Below the pieces are notes generated by a model that saw only the letters and a program-made list of their open reading frames with translations, made no database searches and was not told the DNA's origin. Of a stretch of DNA of 64,000 bases, positions 49,739 through 60,097 are shown piece after piece (position 1 is the stretch's first letter; each line of letters opens with the position of its first letter). This stretch comes from Moraxellaceae bacterium (GTDB lineage: Bacteria > Pseudomonadota > Gammaproteobacteria > Pseudomonadales > Moraxellaceae): assembly GCA_030646295.1 (NCBI GenBank), contig JAUSND010000003.1, positions 124,001 to 188,000 on the forward strand, read 5' to 3'. Both the position numbers and the translations under genes were made by a program.

Positions 49739-50728
49739 TCAACCGGTGTGCCTTCTTGCCTGAAGAGGAGTTTGTCCGGTCCATCGCTTGAATGCACGAT
49801 TGAATGCACTCTGCTCGGAGTAGCCGAGCAGCAATGCAATTTCCGTAAGTGAAAGATTCGGGTTGCCCAGATACTCGCGTGCCAGTGCCAGTCGTGTTGC
49901 CTCAAGCAAACCATGAAACTGAATGCCACGGTCCGCCAGGCGCCGTTGCAATGTTCGCGGCGAAATATGCAGGCTGCTGGCGACCACTTCAAGTGTGGGC
50001 TCTCCATTGTGCAGGCTTTTGACCAAGGCCTGTTTCAGCGCACTTTCAAAATCATCATTTACCGGCAGCGTGCGCAATAGCGCATCAGCTTGTTGTTCCA
50101 GTAGTGCCCTGAGCGCGGGGTCGCGATAGCGAATCGGCATGCCCAGATAGTCTGAAGAAAAGGTCACTGTTGTGCGGGCATGCCCAAAGCTCACCGGACA
50201 ATGAAAAAACTCCTCATAAGGCCTCAGGTCATTCGGTGGCGCATTCACAAATTCGACTTTACGGGCTGTTGCCGGATGATCCATCAGCATGCGGGTGATG
50301 GTGGCAAATGCGGCAATGGCGGTTTCATCCGCCAACTGCCCGGGGCGGCCATGCACGATGCCCCAACTGATACTGACGCCTTCGGGAGAAATATCGATCT
50401 GGATAGGATTGCCGTCATATACCAGGCGGTGATAGCGCTCAAAGCGTAGCAGGGCTTCTCCAACGGTGTCGCATGACAGTCCCAGATAGCCCATGACGCC
50501 GGCGTGCCGGGGCTGGACGCGAGAGCCGATGGCGAGGCCCAAGGCAGGTCGTGGGTCAGCCGTCGCCACCAGCTCAAGCAGCGTGATCCACTCTGCCAGT
50601 GGCATACGGCCGTCCGCGGGCCAGTTGGCCAGCCTGGCCCGGCATTCGGGAGCGGCCAGCTTTTCACTGTCCAGGAACTCCTGCAGTAGCCCGGTCAGGG
50701 CGCCGCTTACGTACAAACCGCCAAACAT
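49739..50728 (-). CDS. AraC-family transcriptional regulator (second, OruR-like)
   Basis: A 329 aa AraC regulator. An N-terminal domain (about 1-220) carries the arabinose-binding-like family pattern, with GLAIGSRVQPRHAGVMGYLG. The C-terminal pair of helix-turn-helix motifs are LEVVASSLHISPRTLQRRLA and LTEIALLLGYSEQSAFNRAF, followed by KRWTGQTPLQARR. Its stop directly abuts the stop of the last operon gene (49738/49739). It is divergent from the hydroxylase gene, so it may control that gene, the GH3 operon, or both. Confidence 0.93.
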   Translation of the reverse strand: MFGGLYVSGALTGLLQEFLDSEKLAAPECRARLANWPADGRMPLAEWITLLELVATADPRPALGLAIGSRVQPRHAGVMGYLGLSCDTVGEALLRFERYHRLVYDGNPIQIDISPEGVSISWGIVHGRPGQLADETAIAAFATITRMLMDHPATARKVEFVNAPPNDLRPYEEFFHCPVSFGHARTTVTFSSDYLGMPIRYRDPALRALLEQQADALLRTLPVNDDFESALKQALVKSLHNGEPTLEVVASSLHISPRTLQRRLADRGIQFHGLLEATRLALAREYLGNPNLSLTEIALLLGYSEQSAFNRAFKRWTGQTPLQARRHTG

Positions 50729-50882
50729 GGGTTATTCCCGATAGTCCGGATCGAGGTGGGTATCACATGAGGGTCCATCATTTTGGCGTGGATTGTCAAA
50801 AACAACGTCGTCACTGGTCAAGAGTAGATGAGTGGGTGAAGGCAACATTGCCTTGTCAGCCACTACAAAGAAGGCCTTCATC

Positions 50883-51551
50883 ATGCTTGGTTTTCCCATT
50901 GCCCTTGTGTTTGCCAACGGCTTTGAATGGTATGCCCACAAACACCTGCTGCACGGTACACCGCGCAAGGGGCAGCCTCGCTACAGCCCGACACCGACCA
51001 ACATGAAAAGCCATTGGGCGCATCACAAGATCGTGCGTACTACCGCCTATGCGGATGATGGTTATAGCGAGGGTCTGAAAAACTGGCGTGTACGCAACGA
51101 GGTGAAATCACTGCTGGTGCTGACGGCTGGTACTACATTGCTTTTTCCCGTTGCGCCATTTTTCACGCTCGGTACTTATTATGCAGCGGGCCGGTATTTT
51201 TATGTGCACCGTCGCTCTCATCTGGATCCGGAGTGGGGACGCAAGGCCATTCCATGGCACTACGATCACCACATGAATTCCAATCAGGATGCTAACTGGT
51301 GTGTGACGCGGCCATGGTTTGATTACCTGATGGGGACTCGTGTCATTTCCAGTGCGGACCTCATGGAGTCCAATCCCCTGGGCATAAAGCTGCCATCGCT
51401 GGTTGAGAAACCACTGAACAAGCTTGCCCGTCGACTGTTACCGAACACATTCGAACGGTTGGAGGAGAACCGCGTGACCGAGGCCATCAACAAGGCAAAG
51501 GGTATTGATTTACCCATGCCCGGCGCGGAGCTTGAGGCGGGCACAGCCTGA
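50883..51551 (+). CDS. Fatty acid hydroxylase/sterol desaturase superfamily protein
   Basis: About 222 aa. The di-iron histidine clusters of the superfamily are present: HKHLLH, HWAHH, HRRSH and HYDHH. One or two hydrophobic segments (FPIALVFANGFEW and TLLFPVAPFFTLGTYY) fit a membrane hydroxylase or desaturase. ATG 50883 follows AAGAAGG; a GTG 50832 extension is possible. Substrate unknown: a fatty acyl, sterol-like or carotenoid-like lipid would fit. Alone on its strand, divergent from the AraC gene. Confidence 0.85.
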   Translation: MLGFPIALVFANGFEWYAHKHLLHGTPRKGQPRYSPTPTNMKSHWAHHKIVRTTAYADDGYSEGLKNWRVRNEVKSLLVLTAGTTLLFPVAPFFTLGTYYAAGRYFYVHRRSHLDPEWGRKAIPWHYDHHMNSNQDANWCVTRPWFDYLMGTRVISSADLMESNPLGIKLPSLVEKPLNKLARRLLPNTFERLEENRVTEAINKAKGIDLPMPGAELEAGTA

Positions 51552-51607
51552 TTGGTGCAGCCGCTGCAAACAGGGCTGGACATGGTCCTGCCTGCTTCGG
51601 GCGCACA

Positions 51608-51639
51608 ATAAAAAAGCCGGCGAAAGCCGGCTTTTTTAT
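51608..51639. terminator. Bidirectional rho-independent terminator
   Basis: AAAAAAGCCGGC, GAAA tetraloop, GCCGGCTTTTTT. It lies between the convergent hydroxylase and maeB genes and can terminate both. Confidence 0.93.
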
Positions 51640-51653
51640 GCGGTACGTTGCAA

Positions 51654-53933
51654 TTACCGTGTTGCTGCCATCGATGAGACTTCAGCCACGGTCAGTGCCG
51701 TCATGTTGATGATGCGACGTACGGTGGCGGATGGTGTAAGGATGTGCACCGGTTTGCTGGCGCCCAGCAGGATCGGGCCCACGGTCACGCCATTGCTCGA
51801 CACCACTTTCAACAGATTGAATGCGATATTGGCGGCATCCAGGGTCGGCATGATGAGCAGATTGGCGGCTCCCTTGAGACGGCTGTTCGGGAACACCTGG
51901 CTGCGGATGGCTTCATCCAGAGCGGCATCACCGTGCATTTCACCTTCCACTTCCAGCTCCGGTGCCATGACCTGAAGCAGCTCCCATGCCTTGCGCATCT
52001 TGCGGGCGCTGTCTGTGCTTTCACTGCCAAAGCTGGAGTGAGAGAGCAGGGCAACCTTTGGTGTCAGGCCAAAGTTCTTCACTTCTTCGGCAGCCAGCAG
52101 TGTCATTTCTGCAATCTGTTCCGCTGTCGGGTCCGGATTCACATACGTGTCACAGATGAACAGCGTGCGGTTTTCACTCATCAGCAGGTTCATGGCTGCA
52201 AAGTTGGTGACGCCAGCCTTTTTCGGAATGATGCGGTTGATGTAGCGCAGATGCAGGTCGTAATTGGCAAACGTGCCGCAGATCATGCCGTCCGCCTCGC
52301 CAAAATGAACCAGCAGCGAGCCAATCAGTGTTGCACGACGACGCACTTCCTTCTGTGCCAGCTCTGGTGAAACACCACGGCGCTCCATCAGCTTGTGATA
52401 GTAGGTCCAGTATTCCTTGAAGCGCGGGTCTTCATCCTGGTTGATCAGCTGGAAGTCATTGCCGGCACGAATGCGCAGGCCAAGCTTTTCGATGCGCTTT
52501 TCGATGACGGCGGGGCGGCCGATCAGGATCGGTTTGGCCAGGCCTTCGTCGACCACAACCTGCACCGCACGCAGAACGCGCTCGTCTTCACCTTCGGCGT
52601 ACACAATCCGCTTGGGCTCGGCCTTGGCCTTGGCAAACACCGGCTTCATGATGAAAGCGGAGTTGTATACGAATTCGGTGAGCTTCTGGCGATAGGCATC
52701 AAAGTCCTGGATCGGACGGGCAGCAATGCCGGAATCCATTGCAGCCTTGGCCACGGCGGGTGCAATTTCCAGAATCAGGCGCGGATCGAGCGGCTTCGGG
52801 ATCAGGTATTCACGACCGAAAGACTGGCTGCTGTCACTGCCATAGCTGCTGGTGGCTTCGGACTGTTCAACGTGGGCAAGTTTGGCAATGGCGTATACGC
52901 AGGCCAGCTTCATTGCCTCGTTCACCGTGGTGGCACCAACATCCAGTGCACCGCGGAAGATGTACGGGAAGCACAGCGCGTTGTTTACCTGGTTCGGGTA
53001 ATCAGAGCGGCCGGTGGCAATGATGGCATCCGGGCGGGCTTCTTTTGCCAGCTCCGGCATGATTTCCGGTGTCGGATTTGCCAGTGCGAAGATGATCGGA
53101 TCACGTGCCATGTCCTTGATCATTTCCGGCTTCAGTACGCCTGCGGTGGACAAGCCAAGGAACATGTCGGCACCCGGCAGTGCATCGGCCAGCACACGAA
53201 AACTGGTGTTCTGCGCATACTTGGCCTTGCTTTCGTCCATGCCCGGACGACCTTCGAAGCAAATGCCCTTGGAATCGGCAACAAGGATGTTTTCCTTTTT
53301 TGCGCCGAGTGATACCAGGATGTCCAGACAGGTGATGGCGGCAGCGCCAGCACCAGAGCAGACAATCTTGATGTCTTCAATTTTCTTGTTGACGATTTTC
53401 AGCGCATTGAGAAGACCGGAGCCCACAATGATGGATGTGCCGTGCTGGTCGTCATGGAAGACCGGAATCTTCATGCGCTCGCGCAGCTTTTTCTCGATAT
53501 AGAAGCACTCGGGTGCCTTGATGTCTTCGAGATTGATGCCGCCGAATGTTGGTTCCAGCGAAGCGATGATTTCAACGAGCTTTTCAGGATCCTTTTCGTT
53601 GATTTCAATGTCGAATACATCAACGCCGGCAAACTTCTTGAACAGCACGCCCTTGCCCTCCATCACCGGTTTGGAAGCGAGAGGACCAATGTCACCCAGA
53701 CCGAGTACGGCGGTGCCGTTGGTGATCACGGCAACCAGGTTGCCACGTGCAGTGTATTTGGCAGCCAGGGATGGATCGCGTTCGATTTCTTCACACGGAG
53801 CGGCAACACCAGGCGAATAGGCCAGTGCCAGATCACGCTGATTGACCATGGCCTTGGTTGGCGTGACGCTGATTTTCCCCGGTTCCGGAAACTCGTGGTA
53901 GTCGAGTGCGGCTTTGCGCAGTGCCTCATCCAT
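51654..53933 (-). CDS. maeB: NADP-dependent malic enzyme, MaeB type
   Basis: A 759 aa cytoplasmic enzyme converting malate to pyruvate with NADP+ reduction. The malic domain (about 1-430) has [20 protein letters not shown] near the N-terminus, the NAD(P)-binding [11 protein letters not shown] and [12 protein letters not shown]; the C-terminal half (about 430-759) is a phosphotransacetylase-like domain ([28 protein letters not shown]) that acts in regulation in this family rather than catalysis. Length and layout match MaeB. Supplies NADPH and pyruvate next to the acetyl-CoA genes downstream. Confidence 0.95.
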   Translation of the reverse strand: MDEALRKAALDYHEFPEPGKISVTPTKAMVNQRDLALAYSPGVAAPCEEIERDPSLAAKYTARGNLVAVITNGTAVLGLGDIGPLASKPVMEGKGVLFKKFAGVDVFDIEINEKDPEKLVEIIASLEPTFGGINLEDIKAPECFYIEKKLRERMKIPVFHDDQHGTSIIVGSGLLNALKIVNKKIEDIKIVCSGAGAAAITCLDILVSLGAKKENILVADSKGICFEGRPGMDESKAKYAQNTSFRVLADALPGADMFLGLSTAGVLKPEMIKDMARDPIIFALANPTPEIMPELAKEARPDAIIATGRSDYPNQVNNALCFPYIFRGALDVGATTVNEAMKLACVYAIAKLAHVEQSEATSSYGSDSSQSFGREYLIPKPLDPRLILEIAPAVAKAAMDSGIAARPIQDFDAYRQKLTEFVYNSAFIMKPVFAKAKAEPKRIVYAEGEDERVLRAVQVVVDEGLAKPILIGRPAVIEKRIEKLGLRIRAGNDFQLINQDEDPRFKEYWTYYHKLMERRGVSPELAQKEVRRRATLIGSLLVHFGEADGMICGTFANYDLHLRYINRIIPKKAGVTNFAAMNLLMSENRTLFICDTYVNPDPTAEQIAEMTLLAAEEVKNFGLTPKVALLSHSSFGSESTDSARKMRKAWELLQVMAPELEVEGEMHGDAALDEAIRSQVFPNSRLKGAANLLIMPTLDAANIAFNLLKVVSSNGVTVGPILLGASKPVHILTPSATVRRIINMTALTVAEVSSMAATR

Positions 53934-54122
53934 TTGTCGATCTCGCTTGCGTGAATAGCCTGTCTGTCCCCACGGGCATGTGAGGGCGGGCAGTCGTGAG
54001 TGGAAAGCCGCATATCATAGCAAATCACTGGGCCTTTGGGGCAGTCTGTATGGCAGACTGATGGGTGCTGTGATAGGTGCTACAAGCCCCGGACAATTGC
54101 ATTTGCGGCGATGATCCATGAA

Positions 54123-54148
54123 AAAAGGGACGCCATGGCGTCCCTTTT
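54123..54148 (-). terminator. Rho-independent terminator after purD
   Basis: AAAAGGGACGCC and GGCGTCCCTTTT form a 12-bp stem with a minimal AT centre (54123-54148); on the minus strand it ends in T residues, 25 bases after purD. Confidence 0.85.
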
Positions 54149-54173
54149 CCGATAGGTGAAACGGTGGCGCCGG

Positions 54174-55463
54174 TTACTTCGCCTGCTCGCGTGCCACGGC
54201 GCGGTAGCCGATATCCGAACGGTGATATTCACCCTCCCAGTTTATCGCAGCAGTCAGGGCATAGGCCTTTTGCTGGGCCTCGGACACCGTCTTGCCAAGC
54301 GCGGTTGCGCACAGCACGCGGCCGCCGCTGGTGATGACCTTTCCGTCCCGAAGGGCGGTGCCTGCGTGAAAAACCTTGCCATCAAGCGCAGCCGCCTGCT
54401 CCAGACCGTGAATGGCATCTCCCTTGCGGATATCGCCGGGATAGCCACCAGCGGCCATTACGACGCCCAGTGCTGCACGGGGATCCCAGCTGGCTGTGGT
54501 GTCGCCAAGCTGCTGTGCCAGACCACGCTCCACCAGTTCCACCAGCGAGCTCTGCAGGCGCACCATGATGGGCTGGGTTTCGGGGTCGCCAAAGCGGCAA
54601 TTGAACTCGATGACCTTGGGTGCACCATTGGTGTCGATCATCAGTCCTGCGTAGAGAAAGCCGGAGTAGGGGTGACCTTCGGCCGCCATGCCGGCCACCG
54701 TTGGCTCGATGACCTCGCGCATCACGCGGGCATGGACCTCCGGCGTGACGACCGGGGCAGGGGAGTAGGCGCCCATTCCGCCGGTGTTGGGGCCAGTGTC
54801 GGCATTGCCGATTCGCTTGTGATCCTGGCTGGTGGCCATGGCAAGGGCATGCTTGCCATCGACCATGACAATAAAGCTGGCTTCCTCGCCGTCCAGAAAC
54901 TCTTCTACGACCACGCGTGAGCCAGCCGCACCAAAGGCATTACCGGACAGCATGTCGGTGATGGCGTCCTCGGCTTCCTGCAGGCTCATTGCAACGATGA
55001 CGCCCTTGCCGGCCGCCAGACCATCCGCCTTGATGACGATTGGAGCACCTTTCTCACGCACGTAGGCCAGTGCCTGATCGGTGTCCGTAAAGACCTTGTA
55101 GAACGCAGTAGGAATGTTGTGGCGTGCCAGGAAGTCCTTGGCAAAGGCTTTGGAGCCTTCCAGCTGGGCGGCGTACTGCGTTGGACCCCAGATCCTCAGG
55201 CCGGCGGCCTGAAAGGCATTCACCACGCCATTCACCAGCGGGGCTTCAGGGCCGACGATGGTCAGGTCGATGCTGTTGTCGCGTGCGAACCGGATGAGTT
55301 GCTCGTTATCCAGGATATCCAGCGCTACGTTTTCGCACTTTGCTTCGGTCGCAGAGCCGGCATTGCCTGGTGCCACAAACACTGTTTCCACGCGTGCATC
55401 CTGGGCACATTTCCATGCCAGCGCATGTTCACGACCACCAGAGCCCAGAAGAAGGATTTTCAT
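54174..55463 (-). CDS. purD: Phosphoribosylamine-glycine ligase (GARS)
   Basis: A 429 aa ATP-grasp enzyme for the second step of purine synthesis (5-phosphoribosylamine + glycine + ATP). The N-terminal LLLGSGGREHALAW, the ATP-grasp centre (VIKADGLAAGKGVIVA) and the C-terminal EFNCRFGDPETQ are all present. It follows purH after 56 bases in the same direction. From memory, the purH-purD order and fis upstream match Pseudomonas. A hairpin follows the stop. Confidence 0.97.
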   Translation of the reverse strand: MKILLLGSGGREHALAWKCAQDARVETVFVAPGNAGSATEAKCENVALDILDNEQLIRFARDNSIDLTIVGPEAPLVNGVVNAFQAAGLRIWGPTQYAAQLEGSKAFAKDFLARHNIPTAFYKVFTDTDQALAYVREKGAPIVIKADGLAAGKGVIVAMSLQEAEDAITDMLSGNAFGAAGSRVVVEEFLDGEEASFIVMVDGKHALAMATSQDHKRIGNADTGPNTGGMGAYSPAPVVTPEVHARVMREVIEPTVAGMAAEGHPYSGFLYAGLMIDTNGAPKVIEFNCRFGDPETQPIMVRLQSSLVELVERGLAQQLGDTTASWDPRAALGVVMAAGGYPGDIRKGDAIHGLEQAAALDGKVFHAGTALRDGKVITSGGRVLCATALGKTVSEAQQKAYALTAAINWEGEYHRSDIGYRAVAREQAK

Positions 55464-55519
55464 GTTCAGATGTTCTCTCGATTATCTGTTGAACGGATGG
55501 CTGGCTGAATGTGACCGGC

Positions 55520-57118
55520 TTAGTGCCTGAAATGGCGCATGCCGGTGAACACCATGGCAATGCCATGCTCATCGGCAGCAGCAATCACTTCTGCATCACG
55601 CATGGAGCCGCCGGGCTGGATCACTGCCTTGATGCCCACCTTGGCAGCATTGTCGATACCGTCGCGGAACGGGAAAAAGGCGTCAGATGCCATGACGGCA
55701 CCGGCAACCTGCAGGCCGGCGTGCTCGGCCTTGATGGCGGCAATGCGGGCCGAGTTCACACGGCTCATCTGGCCGGCGCCGACGCCGATGGTCTGGCGAT
55801 TCTTTGCGTAGACGATGGCGTTGGACTTGACGTATTTGGCAACTTTCCAGGCGAAGATCAGGTCATGGATTTCTGCTTCGGTCGGGGCGCGTTTGGTCAC
55901 GATCTTGAGATCGGAGTCCTTGATCATGCCCAGGTCCTGATCCTGCACCAGCAGGCCGCCAGTCACGCGCTTGAAGTCCCACTGCGAGCTGCGGGCATCA
56001 ATTGCCGGCAGTTCGCCACATTCCAGCACGCGCACATTCTGTTTTGCGGCGGTGATGGCAAGGGCTTCAGCAGAAATCTTCGGGGCAATGATGACCTCTA
56101 CAAACTGGCGATCGACAATCGCCTTGGCCGTCTCGGCATCCAGCTCGCGATTGAAGGCAATGATGCCGCCGAAAGCGGATTCGGTGTCGGTGGCATAGGC
56201 CAGGTCATAGGCCTTGCGAATGCCGCCTTCGTTTTCCAGTACGACAGAGACGCCACAGGGATTGGCGTGCTTCACGATCACACAGGCGGGTTTGGCAAAG
56301 GACTTCACGCACTCCAGCGCCGCATCGGTATCGGCGATGTTGTTGTAGGAAAGCTCCTTGCCCTGTAGCTGTCTTGACGTGGCAACGGAGGCTTCTTTCG
56401 GAGCGGCCTCGGTATAGAAAGCGGCACGCTGGTGCGGGTTCTCACCGTAGCGAAGTTCCTGCGCCTTGAAGAACTGGGTGTTGAAGGTGCGGGGGAAGGT
56501 GTCACGGGCCGACAAGTCAGCCTTCTTTTCACCCACCAGACCGCCAAGATAGTTGGCGATCATGCCGTCATAGCCGGCCGTGTGTTCAAAGGCCTTTACG
56601 GCCAGATCAAAGCGGGTTTCGAAGGACAGGCCGCCATTGGCCCTGATTTCAGCCAGTACGCGACCATAGTCGGCCGCGTTGACCACAATCCCGACATGGG
56701 CGTGGTTCTTGGCAGCAGAACGCACCATGGTCGGGCCGCCAATGTCGATGTTTTCGATGGCATCCGGCAGGGTGCAGTCTGGCCTGGAGACAGTGGCTGC
56801 AAAGGGGTAAAGGTTCACCACGACCAGATCAATACCGCTGATGCCGTGCTCGGTCATTACGGCATCATCCTGGCCGCGACGTCCCAGGATGCCGCCATGG
56901 ATCTTCGGGTGCAGTGTCTTGACCCGACCATCCATCATTTCGGGGAAGCCGGTATGGTCAGAGACTTCGGTGACCGCAATGCCATTGTCCTTGAGCAGCT
57001 TGAAGGTGCCGCCGGTGGACAGCAGCTTCACGCCAGCGTCGGAGAGGTCGCGGGCAAAGTCGACAATGCCGGTTTTGTCGGAAACGGAAATCAGGGCCTG
57101 TTTGACGGTCTGGGTCAT
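55520..57118 (-). CDS. purH: Bifunctional AICAR transformylase/IMP cyclohydrolase
   Basis: A 532 aa cytoplasmic enzyme for the last two steps of IMP synthesis. An MGS-like IMP cyclohydrolase domain (about 1-150, [15 protein letters not shown] and STGGT) precedes the AICAR formyltransferase domain ([25 protein letters not shown]). ATG 57118 is chosen: the frame is open upstream to 57187 but there is no domain before MTQTVKQ. Preceded by the fis terminator, so it likely has its own promoter in the 100-base spacer. Confidence 0.96.
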   Translation of the reverse strand: MTQTVKQALISVSDKTGIVDFARDLSDAGVKLLSTGGTFKLLKDNGIAVTEVSDHTGFPEMMDGRVKTLHPKIHGGILGRRGQDDAVMTEHGISGIDLVVVNLYPFAATVSRPDCTLPDAIENIDIGGPTMVRSAAKNHAHVGIVVNAADYGRVLAEIRANGGLSFETRFDLAVKAFEHTAGYDGMIANYLGGLVGEKKADLSARDTFPRTFNTQFFKAQELRYGENPHQRAAFYTEAAPKEASVATSRQLQGKELSYNNIADTDAALECVKSFAKPACVIVKHANPCGVSVVLENEGGIRKAYDLAYATDTESAFGGIIAFNRELDAETAKAIVDRQFVEVIIAPKISAEALAITAAKQNVRVLECGELPAIDARSSQWDFKRVTGGLLVQDQDLGMIKDSDLKIVTKRAPTEAEIHDLIFAWKVAKYVKSNAIVYAKNRQTIGVGAGQMSRVNSARIAAIKAEHAGLQVAGAVMASDAFFPFRDGIDNAAKVGIKAVIQPGGSMRDAEVIAAADEHGIAMVFTGMRHFRH

Positions 57119-57198
57119 GATGCACTCGATTGCACAATGCGGGGGAAAAGGGGTTTTGCTTCCTGCCTGCAGACGTGCCTGGCACAAAAATCTGCAAA

Positions 57199-57225
57199 TA
57201 AAAAAGGGCGCTCATCGCCCTTTTT
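57199..57225 (-). terminator. Rho-independent terminator after fis
   Basis: AAAAAGGGCG (57201-57210), loop CTCAT, CGCCCTTTTT (57216-57225). It ends dusB-fis transcription before purH. Confidence 0.9.
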
Positions 57226-57241
57226 GCCGGTACAGCCTGAC

Positions 57242-57574
57242 TTACATCAGGCCGTGGTCTTTCAGCTTCTTGCGCAGAGTTCCGCGATTCAGTCCGAGGA
57301 TTTCGGATGCGCGGGTCTGGTTGCCGCGGGTGTATTCCAGCACGACCTCAAGAAGCGGGCCTTCGATTTCTGCCAGTACCATGTCATACACGTTCGTGAC
57401 CTGTTCGCCGTTCAGATTGGCGAAGTAGTTACGCATGGCGTATTCGACGTGATCACGCAGGGTCTTCTGCGCGGGACTGGGACTGGACGTAAACTGTTGT
57501 TTCAATGTGGAAATGTCCATGCCATTACTGCTGATTTCACTGAGAAGTGACGGGTCCATGTTCAAGCTGTTCAT
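57242..57574 (-). CDS. fis: Nucleoid-associated protein Fis
   Basis: A 110 aa DNA-binding and bending protein. The C-terminal helix-turn-helix ([20 protein letters not shown]) and the preceding dimer helices ([18 protein letters not shown]) match Fis. The length is a little above the enterobacterial 98 aa, with a longer N-terminus that could start at Met6 or Met19. It overlaps dusB by four bases (dusB-fis operon), the classic gene pair in gammaproteobacteria, so it is translationally coupled. A hairpin follows. Confidence 0.96.
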   Translation of the reverse strand: MNSLNMDPSLLSEISSNGMDISTLKQQFTSSPSPAQKTLRDHVEYAMRNYFANLNGEQVTNVYDMVLAEIEGPLLEVVLEYTRGNQTRASEILGLNRGTLRKKLKDHGLM

Positions 57575-58569
57575 GCCGCTCTTACCTCTCCATTTGCAAG
57601 ACGCCCGAAATAGTCACGGGCAAAGGCCAGTTGCTGGTCCGACGACTCCAGTTTGTTGAAAAAACGCGACATTGCTGCACCATCAGGCAGGTACGCTGCG
57701 TACCAGCCCATGTGCTTGCGGGCAAAGCGCAAACCCTGGAATTCACCGTAAAACGCGTATAGATCTTCCAGATGCCCAAGAATGGTATTACGCACCTCGT
57801 CCGGCGATGGCGACGGCAGGTGTTCCCGGGTACGAAGGAAATGAATGATCTCGCGAAAAATCCACGGACGCCCATGAGCGCCGCGGCCGATCATAATACC
57901 ATCGCATCCGGTGCGGACAAGCACCATTTCGGCCTTTTCCGCCGAGTCGATATCACCATTTGCGAAGACTGGAATGTGCACAGACTGCTTGACAGCGGCG
58001 ATCGTGTCGTATTCAGCGTCCCCCATGTACTTGTCTGCCCGCGTGCGTCCGTGCATGACCAGTAACTGGATGCCGCAGTCTTCGGCAATACGTGCAATGC
58101 GAACGCCATTGCGGTGCTCACGATCCCATCCTGTGCGTGTTTTCAGGGTGACGGGTACATTCACCGCGCCAACAACGGCAGCAAGAATTTCTGCCACCAG
58201 TCCCTCATCCTGCATCAGGGCGGAGCCAGCAAGACGGTTGCATACTTTTTTGGCCGGACACCCCATGTTGATGTCCACGATCTGCGCGCCGAGGTCGACA
58301 CAGGCGCGAGCTGCATCGGCCATCATGCCGGCATCATAACCAACTATCTGGACGGTACGGGGTGCCGGTTCCCCGGTGTAGTCAAGGCGGGTGGAGGACT
58401 TGCGCGAGTTCCACAACCGGGTATCCGATGCCACCATTTCAGAGACAACATGGCCCGCGCCCCATTGCCGGCATAACTGCCGGAAAGGACGATCCGTTAC
58501 CCCGGCCATGGGGGCCAGGGCAATCGGGGTGTCCAGTGTATAGGGGCCGATGGTGACGGGTGTGAGCAT
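57571..58569 (-). CDS. dusB: tRNA-dihydrouridine synthase B
   Basis: A 332 aa FMN enzyme that reduces uridines in tRNA. Visible features are [17 protein letters not shown] near the N-terminus, QIVGYDA, the conserved [17 protein letters not shown] containing the catalytic cysteine (MGCP), and [16 protein letters not shown] 58569 is chosen over an upstream extension to 58653 because the family begins near [12 protein letters not shown]. Cotranscribed with fis, and preceded by the DUF3426 gene. From memory the neighbourhood matches that in Pseudomonas. Confidence 0.96.
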   Translation of the reverse strand: MLTPVTIGPYTLDTPIALAPMAGVTDRPFRQLCRQWGAGHVVSEMVASDTRLWNSRKSSTRLDYTGEPAPRTVQIVGYDAGMMADAARACVDLGAQIVDINMGCPAKKVCNRLAGSALMQDEGLVAEILAAVVGAVNVPVTLKTRTGWDREHRNGVRIARIAEDCGIQLLVMHGRTRADKYMGDAEYDTIAAVKQSVHIPVFANGDIDSAEKAEMVLVRTGCDGIMIGRGAHGRPWIFREIIHFLRTREHLPSPSPDEVRNTILGHLEDLYAFYGEFQGLRFARKHMGWYAAYLPDGAAMSRFFNKLESSDQQLAFARDYFGRLANGEVRAA

Positions 58570-58654
58570 GACGCCGACTCGATAACGGGGCGCGGATGAT
58601 AGCCGTCCCGGTGGCGGGCGCAAAGCCGGGCGATGTACCGCCCGGCGGGTCATG

Positions 58655-59998
58655 CTATTCCACGGTGGTCAGCGAGTAGCTGACGGCTTCCTTGCCGGGG
58701 TCCACGATGCCAAGGGAAATACGGATGGGGGTTTCCGGAGGCATGCGGCGCAGGAAGGCGGCCTCGCCGGCCAGATACTCGCCCGGGCGCAGCATCCGAC
58801 TGGCGACAATTTCATCCTGGCTGTTGGTGAATTGCAGCTTCAGTGCCGGGAAGGGCTGCGCAAACGGCGCCTCGTTTTTCAGGATGGCATCCACCTGCAG
58901 TGCGTCCGGTGCCTTGGGGTGCTTGCGTACAACCAGCTCCTTGATCTTCAGCCGGGTTGGATCAGGAATGTCGGGAAGGCGGCATCCCAGCTGGACACAG
59001 GCTTTTTCAAAGACAGGACGCGTTGAGGGGGTGATTGCCAGCGTTTCGAAGTTGAAATAAATGTATTGCGCCACAAACATGGCGATGGCAACAAGGCAGA
59101 GAAAGGACCAGGTCAGCAAACGTGCCCAGTCAATCGGCTCCCGGCGTGGCTTGAGTACGACGGGGGCTTCCACGTGAGCCAGAGGGCGATCAAGCGAGAA
59201 GGGATTGGCGACATTGACATTGGCACTGCCTGGCGTGGCGGGTGCGGCATTGCCACTGAGGTCATCCTCGTCAAGAAACCCGAGAACGTCAGCGTCGTCA
59301 CTGAGGAAGTCATCGGCAGGCCGGGTGGCTGCGGGTGGAGTTTTTGCAGGAGTGGCTGGCTTGGCGCCAAGGGCTGCAAAAATGTCTTCCTCGGCATCGG
59401 TCTTGTGACCCATGGCGGCTGCCATGCGGGGATTCTTTGGTGCCTTTTTGGCCTTGTCGTCGACAAGCTCCATGCCATATTTCTTGTTGCCGTGCTTTTC
59501 CTCGTCGGCCAGCTCGGAAAGGATATCCTTGGCCCAGGACTCGTCAGCACTTTCACTGATCCGGTCAGTTTGCTCCGTGCCGGCCGGAGGCAGGCCCTCA
59601 CCGGCTTCGTCGAGCATGTCATTCAGCTCGTCATCAAAGCGCAGGCTTTTGCCCTGTGGTGGCGTGGCGACATCGGCATCACTGCCGATAAAAGCGTCCA
59701 CTTCGTCATCGCTGAAGCCGAAGCTGTCATCGCCTTCCGGCTCTGCTGCCCCGGTCTTGCCTTTCTCGTTGATCAGGTCAAGCGCCCAGGACTCGTCGGC
59801 AGGGCCTTTGTTTTTGGGTTTTGCAGCGGCGGGTGCAGCCGGTGCCGGTGCAGTGGCACCGACCAGATGCTGGTCAGCCCTGAAAACCTGCAGGCATGAG
59901 CCACAACGAACGCTGCCACCCTTGGCGGCGAGCTGGGCATCACTGATACGGAAAGTGCTGCTGCAATGTGGGCATTTGGTCTGCTTGGCATCGGTCAT
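58655..59998 (-). CDS. Zinc-ribbon/DUF3426 protein with one membrane helix
   Basis: A 447 aa protein. An N-terminal zinc-ribbon (TKCPHCSSTFRISD, VRCGSCLQVF; four cysteines, the MJ0042 type) precedes a long acidic low-complexity linker (about 50-280, rich in Ala, Glu, Asp). One membrane helix (LLTWSFLCLVAIAMFVAQYIYF shortened: about 290-312) leads to a DUF3426 domain at the C-terminus. Topology suggests an inner-membrane protein with a cytoplasmic zinc finger and periplasmic domain. Function unknown. The prmA-this gene-dusB order recurs in gammaproteobacteria. Confidence 0.85.
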   Translation of the reverse strand: MTDAKQTKCPHCSSTFRISDAQLAAKGGSVRCGSCLQVFRADQHLVGATAPAPAAPAAAKPKNKGPADESWALDLINEKGKTGAAEPEGDDSFGFSDDEVDAFIGSDADVATPPQGKSLRFDDELNDMLDEAGEGLPPAGTEQTDRISESADESWAKDILSELADEEKHGNKKYGMELVDDKAKKAPKNPRMAAAMGHKTDAEEDIFAALGAKPATPAKTPPAATRPADDFLSDDADVLGFLDEDDLSGNAAPATPGSANVNVANPFSLDRPLAHVEAPVVLKPRREPIDWARLLTWSFLCLVAIAMFVAQYIYFNFETLAITPSTRPVFEKACVQLGCRLPDIPDPTRLKIKELVVRKHPKAPDALQVDAILKNEAPFAQPFPALKLQFTNSQDEIVASRMLRPGEYLAGEAAFLRRMPPETPIRISLGIVDPGKEAVSYSLTTVE

Positions 59999-60097
59999 CT
60001 TTGTGTCCTTCGTCCCTGCGAGCGGAGTTCAGCCGGCTCATGTAAATCTACTGTCTGGCAACGGATTTTGACAGTCACCATTGCACGCATGCGACCA

